A DNA stretch of 64,000 nt from Alphaproteobacteria bacterium MedPE-SWcel (GTDB lineage: Bacteria; Pseudomonadota; Alphaproteobacteria; Rhodobacterales; Rhodobacteraceae): assembly GCA_001874255.1 (NCBI GenBank), contig MPDC01000014.1, forward strand, positions 1 through 64,000, given 5' to 3'. Below, piece after piece: positions 36,015 through 46,101 of the stretch (the first letter of the stretch is position 1; each line of letters opens with the position of its first letter). A model generated the notes under the pieces. That model was not told the DNA's origin. It searched no databases and was given only the letters and a program-made list of their open reading frames with translations. Position numbers and translations under genes: made by a program.

Positions 36015-37472
36015 ATGACAGTTGCTGCGCTGGGTTTTATGCCCGACCGGGGATCGGACACGCCGATCTTTGAACAAATCTGCACCGCGATCCGCAGTCG
36101 GATCCGCTCGGGCGCGTTGGCGCCGAACGAGCGGCTGCCTGCCACCCGTGCGCTGGCGACGGACCTTGGCGTGGCGCGGGCCACTGTGGTGACGGCCTAC
36201 GAACAGCTGGTGGCCGAGGGGTATCTCAGATCGCGGCGCGGCTCTGGCTACACGGTCTGCACCATGGGAGAGGTGGAGCTGCCGCCGGGCGGTGAAACCC
36301 TCCCGGCACAGGATCTGACCGAACGCCCCCCTTTGTTGCTGGAGGCAGGTCAGCCGGATATGCGGCTGTTTCCCTATCGGGCCTGGGCGAAATGCGTATC
36401 CCGCCTGTGCCGCACCCGGCCTGCGGACATGCTGACGGGATGCGGGCGTTTCGGCCACCCGGAGCTGCGGCAGGCCATTGCCAGCCATGTGCGCGACTGG
36501 CGTGGTCTACCGGCCCGCCCGGAGCAGGTGCTGGTGACCTCCGGCGCGACAGAGGCGCTGGATATCTGCCTGCATGCTCTGGCCACCAAGGGAGGCGCCG
36601 TCGCTGTCGAAAACCCGGGCTTCCCTCCGATCCGCAGGTTCGCCGAAGCGCAGGGGCTGCGGGTGCGCGATCTTTCTCTGGACGCACAGGGGGCCGAAGT
36701 GCCGGTTGTCGGCGATGGGTCAGATGTAGTGGTTTTGACGCCGTCGCACCAATATCCGCTTGGAGGCGCGATGAGTGCCGGACGGCGGCAGTCGTTCCTG
36801 GCCTGGGCGGCCGAGGCCCGGGGGTGGATTGTCGAAGACGACTACGATTCCGAATTCCGCTATGCCGGGCATCCGATTCCCGCGATGGCCGGCGTAGATG
36901 CGCTGGGCCGGACAGTCTACATCGGCAGCTTTTCCAAGATCTTCTCAAACAGCCTGCGGATGGGCTATATCGTGGCGCCGGACAGTCTGGTTGAGGCCTT
37001 GGGCGCCGCAATGCGTGCCAAGGGCGCACGCGCCAGCGCCATGCCTCAGGCCGCTCTGGCGGAGTTCATGCATCAGGGCGAATTCTATCGCCATCTGCGT
37101 CGTGTGCGGCGCATCTATGCAGAGCGCCACCGCACCCTGATTGATCGTTTGCGCAGTGGTTTTTCAGAGTTTGGCCAGGTGGAGGATCATCAGGCGGGTA
37201 TGCAGGTGGTTTTGCACCTTCGTTCGGACCTCAACGATCTGCGGCTCGCTGAGCGCGCGCGCGCCCTTGGTCTGGGTGTCGATGCATTGTCGAGCTATTG
37301 TCGCGGCTCCAGTGCCTCCAGTGCCTCCAGTGGCTCTGCTGGCCTGAACGGTCTGGTTCTGGGGGCTTGCCTCAACGATCTTGATGAGCAGAAAGAGGCT
37401 CTGGAACGCCTGCGGCGGGCGATTTCATCAACAGAGAAATCCCCGCCGCAGGCGCGTATCTTACAAACGTGA
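36015..37472 (+). CDS. MocR/PdxR-family regulator (GntR HTH plus aminotransferase domain)
   Basis: SDTPIFEQICTAIRSRIRSGALAPNERLPATRALATDLGVARATVVTAYEQLVAEGYLRSRRGSG; IVEDDYDSEFRY PLP site. Confidence 0.93.
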   Translation: MTVAALGFMPDRGSDTPIFEQICTAIRSRIRSGALAPNERLPATRALATDLGVARATVVTAYEQLVAEGYLRSRRGSGYTVCTMGEVELPPGGETLPAQDLTERPPLLLEAGQPDMRLFPYRAWAKCVSRLCRTRPADMLTGCGRFGHPELRQAIASHVRDWRGLPARPEQVLVTSGATEALDICLHALATKGGAVAVENPGFPPIRRFAEAQGLRVRDLSLDAQGAEVPVVGDGSDVVVLTPSHQYPLGGAMSAGRRQSFLAWAAEARGWIVEDDYDSEFRYAGHPIPAMAGVDALGRTVYIGSFSKIFSNSLRMGYIVAPDSLVEALGAAMRAKGARASAMPQAALAEFMHQGEFYRHLRRVRRIYAERHRTLIDRLRSGFSEFGQVEDHQAGMQVVLHLRSDLNDLRLAERARALGLGVDALSSYCRGSSASSASSGSAGLNGLVLGACLNDLDEQKEALERLRRAISSTEKSPPQARILQT

Positions 37473-37505
37473 GTGGTGGTTGGCACAAGCGTTTCTAAAT
37501 AATAA

Positions 37506-37580
37506 TGGCAGCCCGTAGGGGAATCGAACCCCTCTTTCCAGGTTGAAAACCTGGCGTCCTAACCGATAGACGAACGGGCC
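37506..37580 (-). tRNA. tRNA-Glu (anticodon UUC), copy 1
   Basis: Cloverleaf GGCCCGTTCGTCTATCGGTTAGGACGCCAGGTTTTCAACCTGGAAAGAGGGGTTCGATTCCCCTACGGGCTG + encoded CCA; anticodon TTC. Confidence 0.96.
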
Positions 37581-37784
37581 GCGCTGTGCGTGAGGGGGTG
37601 TTTACTCAGTCCCCCATGCCTGCGCAAGAGGGAAACTGCAGAAAGTGCAAAGTTTTTGCGACAGTTGGGAACGTGATGAAATCATATAAATTTCAGTCTC
37701 TTACCATGCTTGGGCGCAAGATCATCACCCGCGACGACGCAGGTTCCGGGCGTTAAAAGCCTGAGCTTGAATGAAAGGGAGACG

Positions 37785-37859
37785 TGGCAGCCCGTAGGGG
37801 AATCGAACCCCTCTTTCCAGGTTGAAAACCTGGCGTCCTAACCGATAGACGAACGGGCC
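37785..37859 (-). tRNA. tRNA-Glu (anticodon UUC), copy 2
   Basis: Identical cloverleaf to copy 1 with encoded CCA. Confidence 0.96.
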
Positions 37860-37970
37860 ACGCTGTGTGAGCGCGTGTCTAGGGATTTGCGCCCGACCCC
37901 GCAAGCGAAAAAGCGTTGTGCCGCAGAAATTTGTTATCCACAGGACCTGCGCGCCGTATAAACCGCAGGC

Positions 37971-39713
37971 TCAGGCCTCGGCCGCATCTTCCAATCGCAA
38001 TTGCGCGCTTTGACGGCCGCCCCATGTGTTGACCTCCAGGCGACCGGCGACATGAAACCGCGCGCCGCCATGATCCAGCAGACGTGGTCCCAGAGCCGTA
38101 TCAAAGGCGCCAAAGCTGATGGCGTCGATCGTGTTCCCCATGCCATCGGTGAAACTGACCTTCAGATGCGACTCGCCCACACGTTTGGCAAAGCGGACAG
38201 CCAAGTCGGGAAAACCATAGCGTGGGGCAGGGGCCCCGGCGCCAAAAGGGCCCGCCTGTTCGATCTGCCCGATCAGGTCAACAGTTGCGGCACCCGGCAT
38301 CAACATCCCGTCCAGCTTCAGGTCAGATGGCCCCAGATCGCCCGCCCCCTGCTTTTCCAACAACTCCGACAGGCGGGCCATGGCCGGTTCCAGTTGATCT
38401 CGGGCCACGGTCAGCCCCGCCGCCATCTTGTGGCCACCGCCTTTTATGAGATGGCCGTCCAGCGCCATTCTCTGGATCGAAGCGCCAAGGTCGATGCCGG
38501 AGACGGAGCGCCCCGACCCCTTGCCTTCGTCGCCATCGAGCCCGATCACGACCGCCGGTCGGCCGGTGGCCTCCTTCAGGCGGGAGGCAACGATCCCGAC
38601 AACGCCAGGGTGCCATCCCTCGCCTGCAGCCCAGACCAGCGGCGCGTCAAACCCCCGCGCTTCTGCCTGTTCCAGGGCCGCAGCGCGCACGGCGTTTTCG
38701 ATATCCCGTCGCTCGGTGTTCAGCTGGTCGAGGCGTTCCGCCAGCGCGGCGGCCTCATGCGGATCATCGGTGGCCAAAAGCCGCGCGCCAAGATCGGCCT
38801 TGCCGATACGCCCCCCGGCGTTGACACGTGGCCCCAGCAAGAACCCGAGGTGATAGGTCGAAGGGGCAGAATCCATGCGGCTGATATCCGCCAGTGCCAC
38901 AAGACCGGGGCGGGCGCGGCGCCCCATGACCTTCAGGCCCTGACGCACCAATGCCCGATTGGCCTCGATCAGAGGGGCCACGTCGGCGACCGTGGCCAGT
39001 GCCACCAGATCCAGCAGCCCCATCAGATCCGGTCCGCTCCCCAGCCCCTTGTCCCGGGCCTGCCGCCGGACATCCACCAGCATCAGAAACACCACGCCCG
39101 CCGCGCAAAGGTACCCAAGTTCTCCGTCTTCGTCCTGCCGGTTGGGATTCACCACGGCGACACAGGCGGGCAGAGTTTCACCACCAAGGTGGTGATCCAG
39201 AACCACGACGTCAGCGCCCTGTGCCGCCGCTATCGGGCCATGCGACAATGTTCCGCAATCGACGCAGACAATCAGATCATGATCCCGTGCCAAACCGGCC
39301 ATTGCCGCGTCGTTGGGGCCATAGCCTTCGTCGATGCGGTCCGGAATATAGAGGGTCGCATCCTGCCCCATCTGGCGCAGATACACCAATAGCAAGGCCG
39401 CCGAAGCGCCGCCATCGACGTCATAATCCGCAAAAATTGCCACCCTTTGCCGTTTCTCAATGGCCTCAAGAAAGCGCGCCGCAGCGATTTCCATATCTTT
39501 CATGCGGCGCGGATCGGGCAACAGCTCCCTGAGCTGCGGCGCCAGAAAACCACTGGCCTCATGGGCGGGGACGCCGCGGCGCGCAAGAACCTGGCAAACC
39601 GCATTGGGCAGGCCGGTTTCCTGCGCCAGATGCTCACCGGCACGGGTCTGATCTATGCCCGGCCCAATCCAGCGCCGTCCGGTCAATGAGGTCTCGACAC
39701 CCAGAAAACTCAA
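37971..39713 (-). CDS. recJ: Single-stranded-DNA-specific exonuclease RecJ
   Basis: VAIFADYDVDGGASAALLLVYLRQMG, VVVLDHHLGGE, GGHKMAAGLTV; TTG start. Confidence 0.96.
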   Translation of the reverse strand: MSFLGVETSLTGRRWIGPGIDQTRAGEHLAQETGLPNAVCQVLARRGVPAHEASGFLAPQLRELLPDPRRMKDMEIAAARFLEAIEKRQRVAIFADYDVDGGASAALLLVYLRQMGQDATLYIPDRIDEGYGPNDAAMAGLARDHDLIVCVDCGTLSHGPIAAAQGADVVVLDHHLGGETLPACVAVVNPNRQDEDGELGYLCAAGVVFLMLVDVRRQARDKGLGSGPDLMGLLDLVALATVADVAPLIEANRALVRQGLKVMGRRARPGLVALADISRMDSAPSTYHLGFLLGPRVNAGGRIGKADLGARLLATDDPHEAAALAERLDQLNTERRDIENAVRAAALEQAEARGFDAPLVWAAGEGWHPGVVGIVASRLKEATGRPAVVIGLDGDEGKGSGRSVSGIDLGASIQRMALDGHLIKGGGHKMAAGLTVARDQLEPAMARLSELLEKQGAGDLGPSDLKLDGMLMPGAATVDLIGQIEQAGPFGAGAPAPRYGFPDLAVRFAKRVGESHLKVSFTDGMGNTIDAISFGAFDTALGPRLLDHGGARFHVAGRLEVNTWGGRQSAQLRLEDAAEA

Positions 39714-39747
39714 TTCTTGTGGCTCCTGCTGATGGGCTAAGACGAAG

Positions 39748-39776
39748 GGCCGGACCCGTTGGGACCCGGCCTTTCA
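39748..39776 (-). terminator. Terminator downstream of glpX
   Basis: AAGGCCGGGTCCCAACGGGTCCGGCCCTT hairpin on the reverse strand. Confidence 0.5.
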
Positions 39777-39842
39777 TCTTTTCATAAATACCTAATTCCC
39801 GACCTCACCTGCAAGCCATGCGGACGGGCAGGGCGGAGGCGG

Positions 39843-40826
39843 TTACTGATGGGCGCTCAGCGGCGTGCGATAGGTCATGCGCCGCACGGAACCTGTCTTG
39901 GACCGCATCAGCAGTGTGGTGGTCTCCACCCAGCCTGGCTGGCGCCGGATGCTTGGCAGGAGCGATCCGCCGGTGACGCCGGTCGCAGCAAAGATCACGT
40001 CCTGCGTGACCATTTCATCTCGGGTATAGATACGGTCCAGATCGGTGATGCCTGCTTTGGCGGCCCGGGCTTTTTCGTCGTCATTGCGAAACACCAGACG
40101 GCCAAAGATCTGACCGCCCATGCATTTCAACGCAGCCGCGGCAAGCACGCCTTCCGGGGCGCCGCCCTGACCCATATACATGTCGATGCCGGTGATTTCG
40201 GCTTCGGCGCAATGCATGACGCCTGCGACATCGCCGTCGGTGATCAGGCGGATGGAGGCGCCGGTTTCGCGGACTTCCGCGATCATCGGCTCGTGGCGAG
40301 GGCGCTCCAGAATGCAGACGGTGATGTCAGCAGGGCTGCAGCCTTTGGCCGCTGCCAGCGCTTCGACCCGTTCCCGCGGGGACATATCCAACGATACCAC
40401 ACCCTCGGCGTAGCCGGGGCCAATCGCCAGTTTATCCATATAGGTGTCGGGCGCGTGCAGCATCGAACCGCGTGGCCCCATGGCGATCACGGTGAGCGCG
40501 TTTGGCATATCCTTGGCGGTGAGGGTCGTGCCTTCGAGCGGATCAAGTGCGATATCCACGCCGGGGCCGTTGCCGGTGCCGACTTCCTCACCGATGAACA
40601 GCATCGGCGCCTCGTCGCGTTCGCCTTCGCCGATCACCACGACACCTGCGATGTCCAGGAGGTTCAGCTGCTCGCGCATTGCATTCACGGCGGCCTGATC
40701 GGCGGCCTTTTCATCGCCGCGCCCTATCAGCGGCGCAGAGGCCAGCGCGGCCTGTTCGGCAACCCGGGCCAGGCCCAGGGACAGCATGCGGTCGTGAAAC
40801 GGCGCATCGGCAGGTGTCGAAGTCAT
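39843..40826 (-). CDS. glpX: Class II fructose-bisphosphatase
   Basis: IAGVVVIGEGERDEAPMLFIGEEVGTGNGPGVDIALDPLEGTTLTAKDMPNALTVIA. Confidence 0.96.
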   Translation of the reverse strand: MTSTPADAPFHDRMLSLGLARVAEQAALASAPLIGRGDEKAADQAAVNAMREQLNLLDIAGVVVIGEGERDEAPMLFIGEEVGTGNGPGVDIALDPLEGTTLTAKDMPNALTVIAMGPRGSMLHAPDTYMDKLAIGPGYAEGVVSLDMSPRERVEALAAAKGCSPADITVCILERPRHEPMIAEVRETGASIRLITDGDVAGVMHCAEAEITGIDMYMGQGGAPEGVLAAAALKCMGGQIFGRLVFRNDDEKARAAKAGITDLDRIYTRDEMVTQDVIFAATGVTGGSLLPSIRRQPGWVETTTLLMRSKTGSVRRMTYRTPLSAHQ

Positions 40827-40983
40827 TCCCAAATTCCTATCTCAATCTCTTGCGATCCCAACCGGCATAGCCTGCCCTTGCCCGCCGGGGCAAGGGAGCG
40901 ACGGCGATGGTGCCGCTAACGGTTGTCGTTTCGGTGGCGATCTGTTCAATCCCCGCCCGCGTGATGCCTATAAAGACCAAATG

Positions 40984-42270
40984 TCACAGTTCTTCGATGC
41001 GCAATGCGACCGGGGCCCCTTCGACAACACCGGTTGCCTCCAGCCCGTCCAGAGCATGGTCCAGCATCGCCGACGTGCATTTGTGGGTCACGACCAGAAC
41101 CGGTGCGATGGTGGTCGAATGGTCATACTGGCGCATGCGGTGGATTGAAACGCCGGCGTCGCCGAGCGCCGCCGCCACCTTTGCCATCGCCCCCGGTTTG
41201 TCCTGCAATGACATGCGCACGTAATGGGCGGCCGGCAGGCCGGTTTGCGCAGAGGGGGCTTCGTCCAGCGTTGTGGCGGGCTGACCAAAGGTCGCGATCC
41301 GGATGCCACGCGCAATATCGAGGATATCGCCCATCACCGCACTGGCCGTCGGGCCTTCGCCAGCGCCGGGACCGCGCAGAACCACCTGTTCGATCGCGTC
41401 ACCTTCGATCACCACCATGTTGGTGCCGCCTTCCAACTGCCCCAGAGGAGAGTTCGCGGGAACAAGGCAGGGTGTCATACGCTGCTCCAGACCGCGGGCC
41501 GATCGCTGGGCTACACCGAGCAGCTTGATCCGGTAGCCCATGTCGGCAGCGTGGCGAATGTCTTCGATGGCGATCCGCTGGATCCCTTCGAGCTTCACGT
41601 CGTCAAAGGCCGGTTTGGTGCCGAAGGCGATGGCTGCCAGCAGCGCCAGCTTGTGGCCTGCGTCGATACCGCCGACATCCAGCGTCGGATCCGCCTCGAG
41701 ATAGCCGAGGTCGTCCGCTTCCTTGAAAACGGTGGCATAGGGCAGGCCCGCAGTTTCCATGCGCGTCAGAATATAGTTGCAGGTGCCGTTCATCACCCCC
41801 ATGACGCGGGTGATCTCGTTGCCGGCCAGCCCCTCGGTCAGAGATTTGATCACCGGAATACCACCGGCAACGGCGGCCTCGAACCGGATGACGCGACCTT
41901 TGGCCTCGGCCTGTTCAGCCAGCGCCTGTCCGTGGATTGCCAGGAGCGCCTTGTTGGCGGTGACCACATCCTTGCCCGCGGCCAGAGCGGCCTCGGTCGC
42001 GGCTTTGGCGGGGCCGTCATGCCCGCCCATCAGTTCGACAAAGACATCGACATCATCGCGGGTGGCCAGTGCCACCGGATCGGTTTCCCAGGCATAGTCC
42101 TTGAGGGAAACGCCGCGATCCTTGGAGGCATCGCGGGCACAGACCGCCGAGATCACCACGGGGCGGCCGGTTCGGGCCTCCAGCAGGGCGGCGTGGCGTC
42201 GGATGATTTTCACCACGCCAATGCCAACCGTGCCCAAACCTGCAATCCCCAGTCGAAGCGGTTCAGTCAT
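40984..42270 (-). CDS. hom: Homoserine dehydrogenase
   Basis: LRLGIAGLGTVGIGVVKIIRRHA, GGIPVIKSLTEGLAGNEITRVMGVMNGTCNYILT, C-terminal ACT domain. Confidence 0.96.
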   Translation of the reverse strand: MTEPLRLGIAGLGTVGIGVVKIIRRHAALLEARTGRPVVISAVCARDASKDRGVSLKDYAWETDPVALATRDDVDVFVELMGGHDGPAKAATEAALAAGKDVVTANKALLAIHGQALAEQAEAKGRVIRFEAAVAGGIPVIKSLTEGLAGNEITRVMGVMNGTCNYILTRMETAGLPYATVFKEADDLGYLEADPTLDVGGIDAGHKLALLAAIAFGTKPAFDDVKLEGIQRIAIEDIRHAADMGYRIKLLGVAQRSARGLEQRMTPCLVPANSPLGQLEGGTNMVVIEGDAIEQVVLRGPGAGEGPTASAVMGDILDIARGIRIATFGQPATTLDEAPSAQTGLPAAHYVRMSLQDKPGAMAKVAAALGDAGVSIHRMRQYDHSTTIAPVLVVTHKCTSAMLDHALDGLEATGVVEGAPVALRIEEL

Positions 42271-42375
42271 AGCGGGAGGTCCTTTTAAATGAGGTCGAAA
42301 GGTTCGATGACGCCTTAGCGGCTCTGGCCCGGTGGTGCAACGCCTCGTGGCTTGCACATCAGTCCCCGGCCTGGG

Positions 42376-42717
42376 TCAGGGGGTGCGGCGGCGCAGGTCC
42401 TCGGCCCTTCTGCGCAATCTTGCGGCGCGGGTCTCGAGGGTTTCGGCCAACGCGGCGCTTTCCTCTTCGGGCAGCGGCCCGGCGGCGAGGGCGGTGCCCA
42501 GCGGCAGCAAACGGGGGTAGGGCTGGCCTTGCAGGTCTTTGGGCAGGCGGTCCTCGAGCTGCGGCACGCGGGTGCAGGCGGTGAGGGCGAGAGCGCAGAG
42601 CAAAGCCACGCTGCCGAGCCGCGCAACCAGATCCATTGCGCGCGGTTGCGAGGCGGCGCAGAGCCGATCGGCAGGCAGCTCTGTGGACGGCGGCGTCGGG
42701 GTCTGTCGGCGGGGCAT
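42376..42717 (-). CDS. Hypothetical, putative lipoprotein
   Basis: Lipobox-like LLCALALTACTRVPQLEDRLP; start uncertain (MPRRQ at 42717 or MDLVA at 42636). Confidence 0.5.
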   Translation of the reverse strand: MPRRQTPTPPSTELPADRLCAASQPRAMDLVARLGSVALLCALALTACTRVPQLEDRLPKDLQGQPYPRLLPLGTALAAGPLPEEESAALAETLETRAARLRRRAEDLRRRTP

Positions 42718-42802
42718 GGCAATGGTCCTTGTTCCTGCCCTTGATGCACAAATGTGCCTATGGGTACAAGACATCGTGAAGCCTGTGGGAGGTGGGTTTT
42801 AT

Positions 42803-42818
42803 CTGAACAAATGTTCAG
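42803..42818. promoter_or_regulatory. Candidate TetR operator
   Basis: CTGAACA-AA-TGTTCAG inverted repeat 15 nt upstream of the TetR start. Confidence 0.65.
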
Positions 42819-42832
42819 TTAGCTTGGGCCGC

Positions 42833-43420
42833 ATGGCACGTACTCAAGGGTCCCATTCCGACATTACCGGCCCCCGCATCCGTGCGGCGGCGCTAGAGCT
42901 GTTTGCGCGTCATGGTTTTGCCGCCGTGTCGATGCGCCAGATCGCGGCCCATGTGGGGGTGCAGGCAGGGGCGCTCTATAATTACACGCCCGACAAGCAG
43001 AGCTTGCTGGTGGATCTGATGCAGGCCCATATGGAGGATCTGATGGCGGCCTGGGCCAATCAGCAGGTCGCAGGAGACGTGGTCGCCCGCCTGGAAGCCT
43101 TCGTGCGCTTTCACATTCGCTACAATCTGGAGCGATCGGACGCGGTTTTTATCGCCTATATGGAACTGCGCAATCTGACAGAAGAGAATTTCATCCGCAT
43201 CGAGGACCACCGCAGGGCCTATGAGGATCAGCTGGAAGGTATCCTGAAGGAGGGCGTTGCCGAGGGGGTGTTCCAGGTTCCGGACACCAAGATCGCGGCG
43301 CTTGCGGTGATCGCGATGCTGAACGGTGTATTGACCTGGTATCGTGATGGCGGACGTCTGTCGCTGACCGAGGTGGAGACCCTCTATTGGGACATGGTGC
43401 GAAAATCCGTCGCAGTCTGA
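42833..43420 (+). CDS. TetR-family transcriptional regulator
   Basis: IRAAALELFARHGFAAVSMRQIAAHVGVQAGALYNYTPDKQSLLVDLM. Confidence 0.93.
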   Translation: MARTQGSHSDITGPRIRAAALELFARHGFAAVSMRQIAAHVGVQAGALYNYTPDKQSLLVDLMQAHMEDLMAAWANQQVAGDVVARLEAFVRFHIRYNLERSDAVFIAYMELRNLTEENFIRIEDHRRAYEDQLEGILKEGVAEGVFQVPDTKIAALAVIAMLNGVLTWYRDGGRLSLTEVETLYWDMVRKSVAV

Positions 43421-43566
43421 TCGGTTCCGACGGCAAGCGGGTTCAAAAAGGAGCGCTACCGCGCGCTCTTATTCTGCAGGGTCGGCGGCGATGGAACGGT
43501 TGGCTGCTTCGGGATGGGCCGCCCCCGGTGTTTGGGGACGCGCCCGGAGGGGCCGACCTGTTGTGA

Positions 43567-44478
43567 TCAATGGGCGGGCTTGATGAAGGTCCCATTGCGC
43601 AGTTCGGCAAAGGCCTTTTGCAGCTCAGCCTGGGTATTCATGACGATCGGGCCGTGCCAGGCCACAGGTTCCTGGATCGGGGCGCCGGAAATCAGCAGGA
43701 ACCGGACGCCCTCCGGGCCTGCCTGCACGGTGATTTCATCGCCGGTGCCAAAGCGGACCAGCGTGCGGTCCCCGGACATGTCACGGATATTGACTTCCTG
43801 GCCTGCGACCTCTTTTTCCAGCAGCACACCTTGCGGCCGGGAGGCATCGGCGAAGGCGGCGGAGCCGTCAAATATATAGGCAAAGGCGCGTCGGTACGTG
43901 TCGATCCGGAAGGTCTTTTTCACCCCGGCGGGAACGTGGATGTCGAGGTATTGCGGATCTGCCGCAATGCCGTCCACGGGGCCGGTCTTGCCCCAGAAGG
44001 TGCCGACGATCACTTTGACGCGGGTGCCGTCGTCGTCGATGACCTCAGGGATCTCTTTGCCCTGCACGTCCTGATAGCGGGGGGCGCACATTTTCTGGCT
44101 ACCGGGCAGATTGCCCCAGAGTTGGAAACCATGCATCTGCCCGTTGATATTCCCGGAGGGCATTTCCTGATGCAGGATGCCTGATCCTGCTGTCATCCAT
44201 TGCACATCGCCCGCGCCCAGTGTTCCGGTGTTGCCGAGGTTGTCACCATGTTCGACCGTGCCGGCAAGCACATAGGTGATGGTCTCGATACCGCGGTGAG
44301 GATGCCAGGGGAAACCCTGTTGGTACAGCTCCGGGTAGTCATTGCGAAAGTCGTCAAACAACAGGAAGGGATCCAGCTCGCTGGGATCCTGAAATCCAAA
44401 GGCGCGGTGCAGGTGGACACCGGCGCCTTCCATTGTCGGCTGGGCGGCACGGGTTTCAAGGACGGGGCGCAGGGACAT
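43567..44478 (-). CDS. Pirin-family protein
   Basis: LDPFLLFDDFRNDYPELYQQGFPWHPHRGIETITYVLAGTVEHGDNLGNTGTLGAGDVQWMTAGSGILHQE. Confidence 0.96.
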   Translation of the reverse strand: MSLRPVLETRAAQPTMEGAGVHLHRAFGFQDPSELDPFLLFDDFRNDYPELYQQGFPWHPHRGIETITYVLAGTVEHGDNLGNTGTLGAGDVQWMTAGSGILHQEMPSGNINGQMHGFQLWGNLPGSQKMCAPRYQDVQGKEIPEVIDDDGTRVKVIVGTFWGKTGPVDGIAADPQYLDIHVPAGVKKTFRIDTYRRAFAYIFDGSAAFADASRPQGVLLEKEVAGQEVNIRDMSGDRTLVRFGTGDEITVQAGPEGVRFLLISGAPIQEPVAWHGPIVMNTQAELQKAFAELRNGTFIKPAH

Positions 44479-44767
44479 TTGGATTCTCCTGATGAGGTGA
44501 TCTCTCTGCGAGTTTAGGCCGAACCGGGGGAAACGGAAATCTGCACAGTCTCACGCTCCCTGTGCGCGGGTGCAGAGGCGCGGACGATGTCTCCGAGTGG
44601 GGCACATTCGGAGCGCAGCTGGCCAGGGTGGTTGTGATCCGGCGCGCGCGGGATTTGAATTGGCGTCCCCATCGGCCGCAAAAGGGGCTGTTAGCGAGAG
44701 AGGTTTTTCGATACCTCTGCCGCACCGGTCCCGATGCGGGTCCTGACCAACAAAGGGAGAGCAATCC

Positions 44768-45280
44768 ATGAACAGCCCCTATGGCGCCGATGAAGTTCTG
44801 GCCACCATCGAGGCCTCGCCCGCCCGTCGGGTGTTGGGGGTGGCGATGCTCGCCGGACTGGGGCTCTTGTCGCTTTACGTGGCGTTGACCAGCGCGCCGG
44901 GCTTTGGATGGTGGCTCTTTTTGGTTGCGGTTGCCGGGGCGGCGTTGTGGATGGGATACCGCATGTGGCAGGCCACCGCGCATCGGCTGGAGCTGACACC
45001 GCAGGTGTTGCGCTGTTCTGACGGGGTCGAACTGGTGAGGATTGCGGATCTGGAGCATCTGGATCGTGGCTTCTTTGCCTTCAAGCCCTCCAACGGGTTT
45101 CTGATGCGCAGTCGCAAACGGGACGTCGGCCAGTGGTATCCGGGTTTGTGGTGGCGTATGGGGCGCCGGGTTGGCATCGGTGGGGTGACACCGGGATCAC
45201 AAACCAAAACGGCGTCTGAAATTCTCGCAGCCCTGATGGCCGAGCAGAATGCGGAGGCAGGGCCCGGGCTTCCTCGTTGA
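44768..45280 (+). CDS. Conserved hypothetical membrane protein
   Basis: Two predicted TM segments, followed by a PH-like region (GFLMRSRKRDVGQWYPGLWWRMGRRVGIGGVTPGSQTK). Confidence 0.75.
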   Translation: MNSPYGADEVLATIEASPARRVLGVAMLAGLGLLSLYVALTSAPGFGWWLFLVAVAGAALWMGYRMWQATAHRLELTPQVLRCSDGVELVRIADLEHLDRGFFAFKPSNGFLMRSRKRDVGQWYPGLWWRMGRRVGIGGVTPGSQTKTASEILAALMAEQNAEAGPGLPR

Positions 45281-45492
45281 GGTCAAGGGCAAGGCGATCG
45301 GGACGGCATTCCAAGAGCGATGATGTGCAATATGACTGGGCCGGATGCGCTGCTCTGTGACCACAGGCGCAAGCACAGCGCTTTGAATGGGGCTGGTGCC
45401 TGAAAGGCGAGCCAGCCGCGTGTCTATGCAATCAAGGCATCATACCGCCTGCCCATCACGCCCTCTGCCCATCACATCGCCGGGCCATCACA

Positions 45493-46098
45493 TCACATCA
45501 CGGAGTCATCGATGTCGTCGTCGTGAGCGGTGCCGTCGCTGAATATTTCCCCCTCGAAGGCGACGAGAGAGGCAAAGCGCGGCCGGGTGAATACGAAGTT
45601 GTAGATATTGCGGGTGGAGAAACCGATATTGAAAGCGGGTTCCACATCGTTCCATGTCTCGACAAGGATCACGCGCTCCTGATCCGGCATCGCGGGCAGG
45701 TCGCCTGCGACAGTGGCAATCGTGCCATCGGTCCAGACGTCCAGCAAGTCGCCCCGCTCCACCGACCAATCCACGAAATACCGGTTGTCCTCTTCGTCCC
45801 AACGGATCACCGACACCCGCATCGACAGGCTGGAATCCGACCGCACCAGGAGCTGCGCCAGAGTGAACATGCTGGTGATGAAGTCATCGTTCAGGGCAGT
45901 GGTTTCGCGCGAGATCAGATCAGAGATGGTGTAGGCGGCCTTTGTGTTGACGGTCTCTTGCCGAAACAGATCAAACAACGTGTAGGTGGCCGCAAAGATC
46001 CCGAGAAGGAACGGCAGATAAAAGGCGACCTCAACCGAAACGTTGCCCTCTTCGCGGCGCCGAAAGCGGCGCAGTATATCAATGAGAAACTGGCTCAT
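45493..46098 (-). CDS. TadE-like pilus assembly protein
   Basis: RRREEGNVSVEVAFYLPFLLGIFAATYTLFDLFRQETVNTKAAY. Confidence 0.8.
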   Translation of the reverse strand: MSQFLIDILRRFRRREEGNVSVEVAFYLPFLLGIFAATYTLFDLFRQETVNTKAAYTISDLISRETTALNDDFITSMFTLAQLLVRSDSSLSMRVSVIRWDEEDNRYFVDWSVERGDLLDVWTDGTIATVAGDLPAMPDQERVILVETWNDVEPAFNIGFSTRNIYNFVFTRPRFASLVAFEGEIFSDGTAHDDDIDDSVM

Positions 46099-46101
46099 GG
46101 C

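Noticed and set aside
37300-37345. gtgcctcca repeat as an intergenic minisatellite
   Set aside because: Lies inside the MocR-family coding sequence and encodes a Ser/Ala-rich linker (SSASSASSGSAG)
45440-45500. CATCAC-rich repeats after the TadE-like gene as a functional element
   Set aside because: Low-complexity run with irregular spacing; no array or regulatory pattern could be supported
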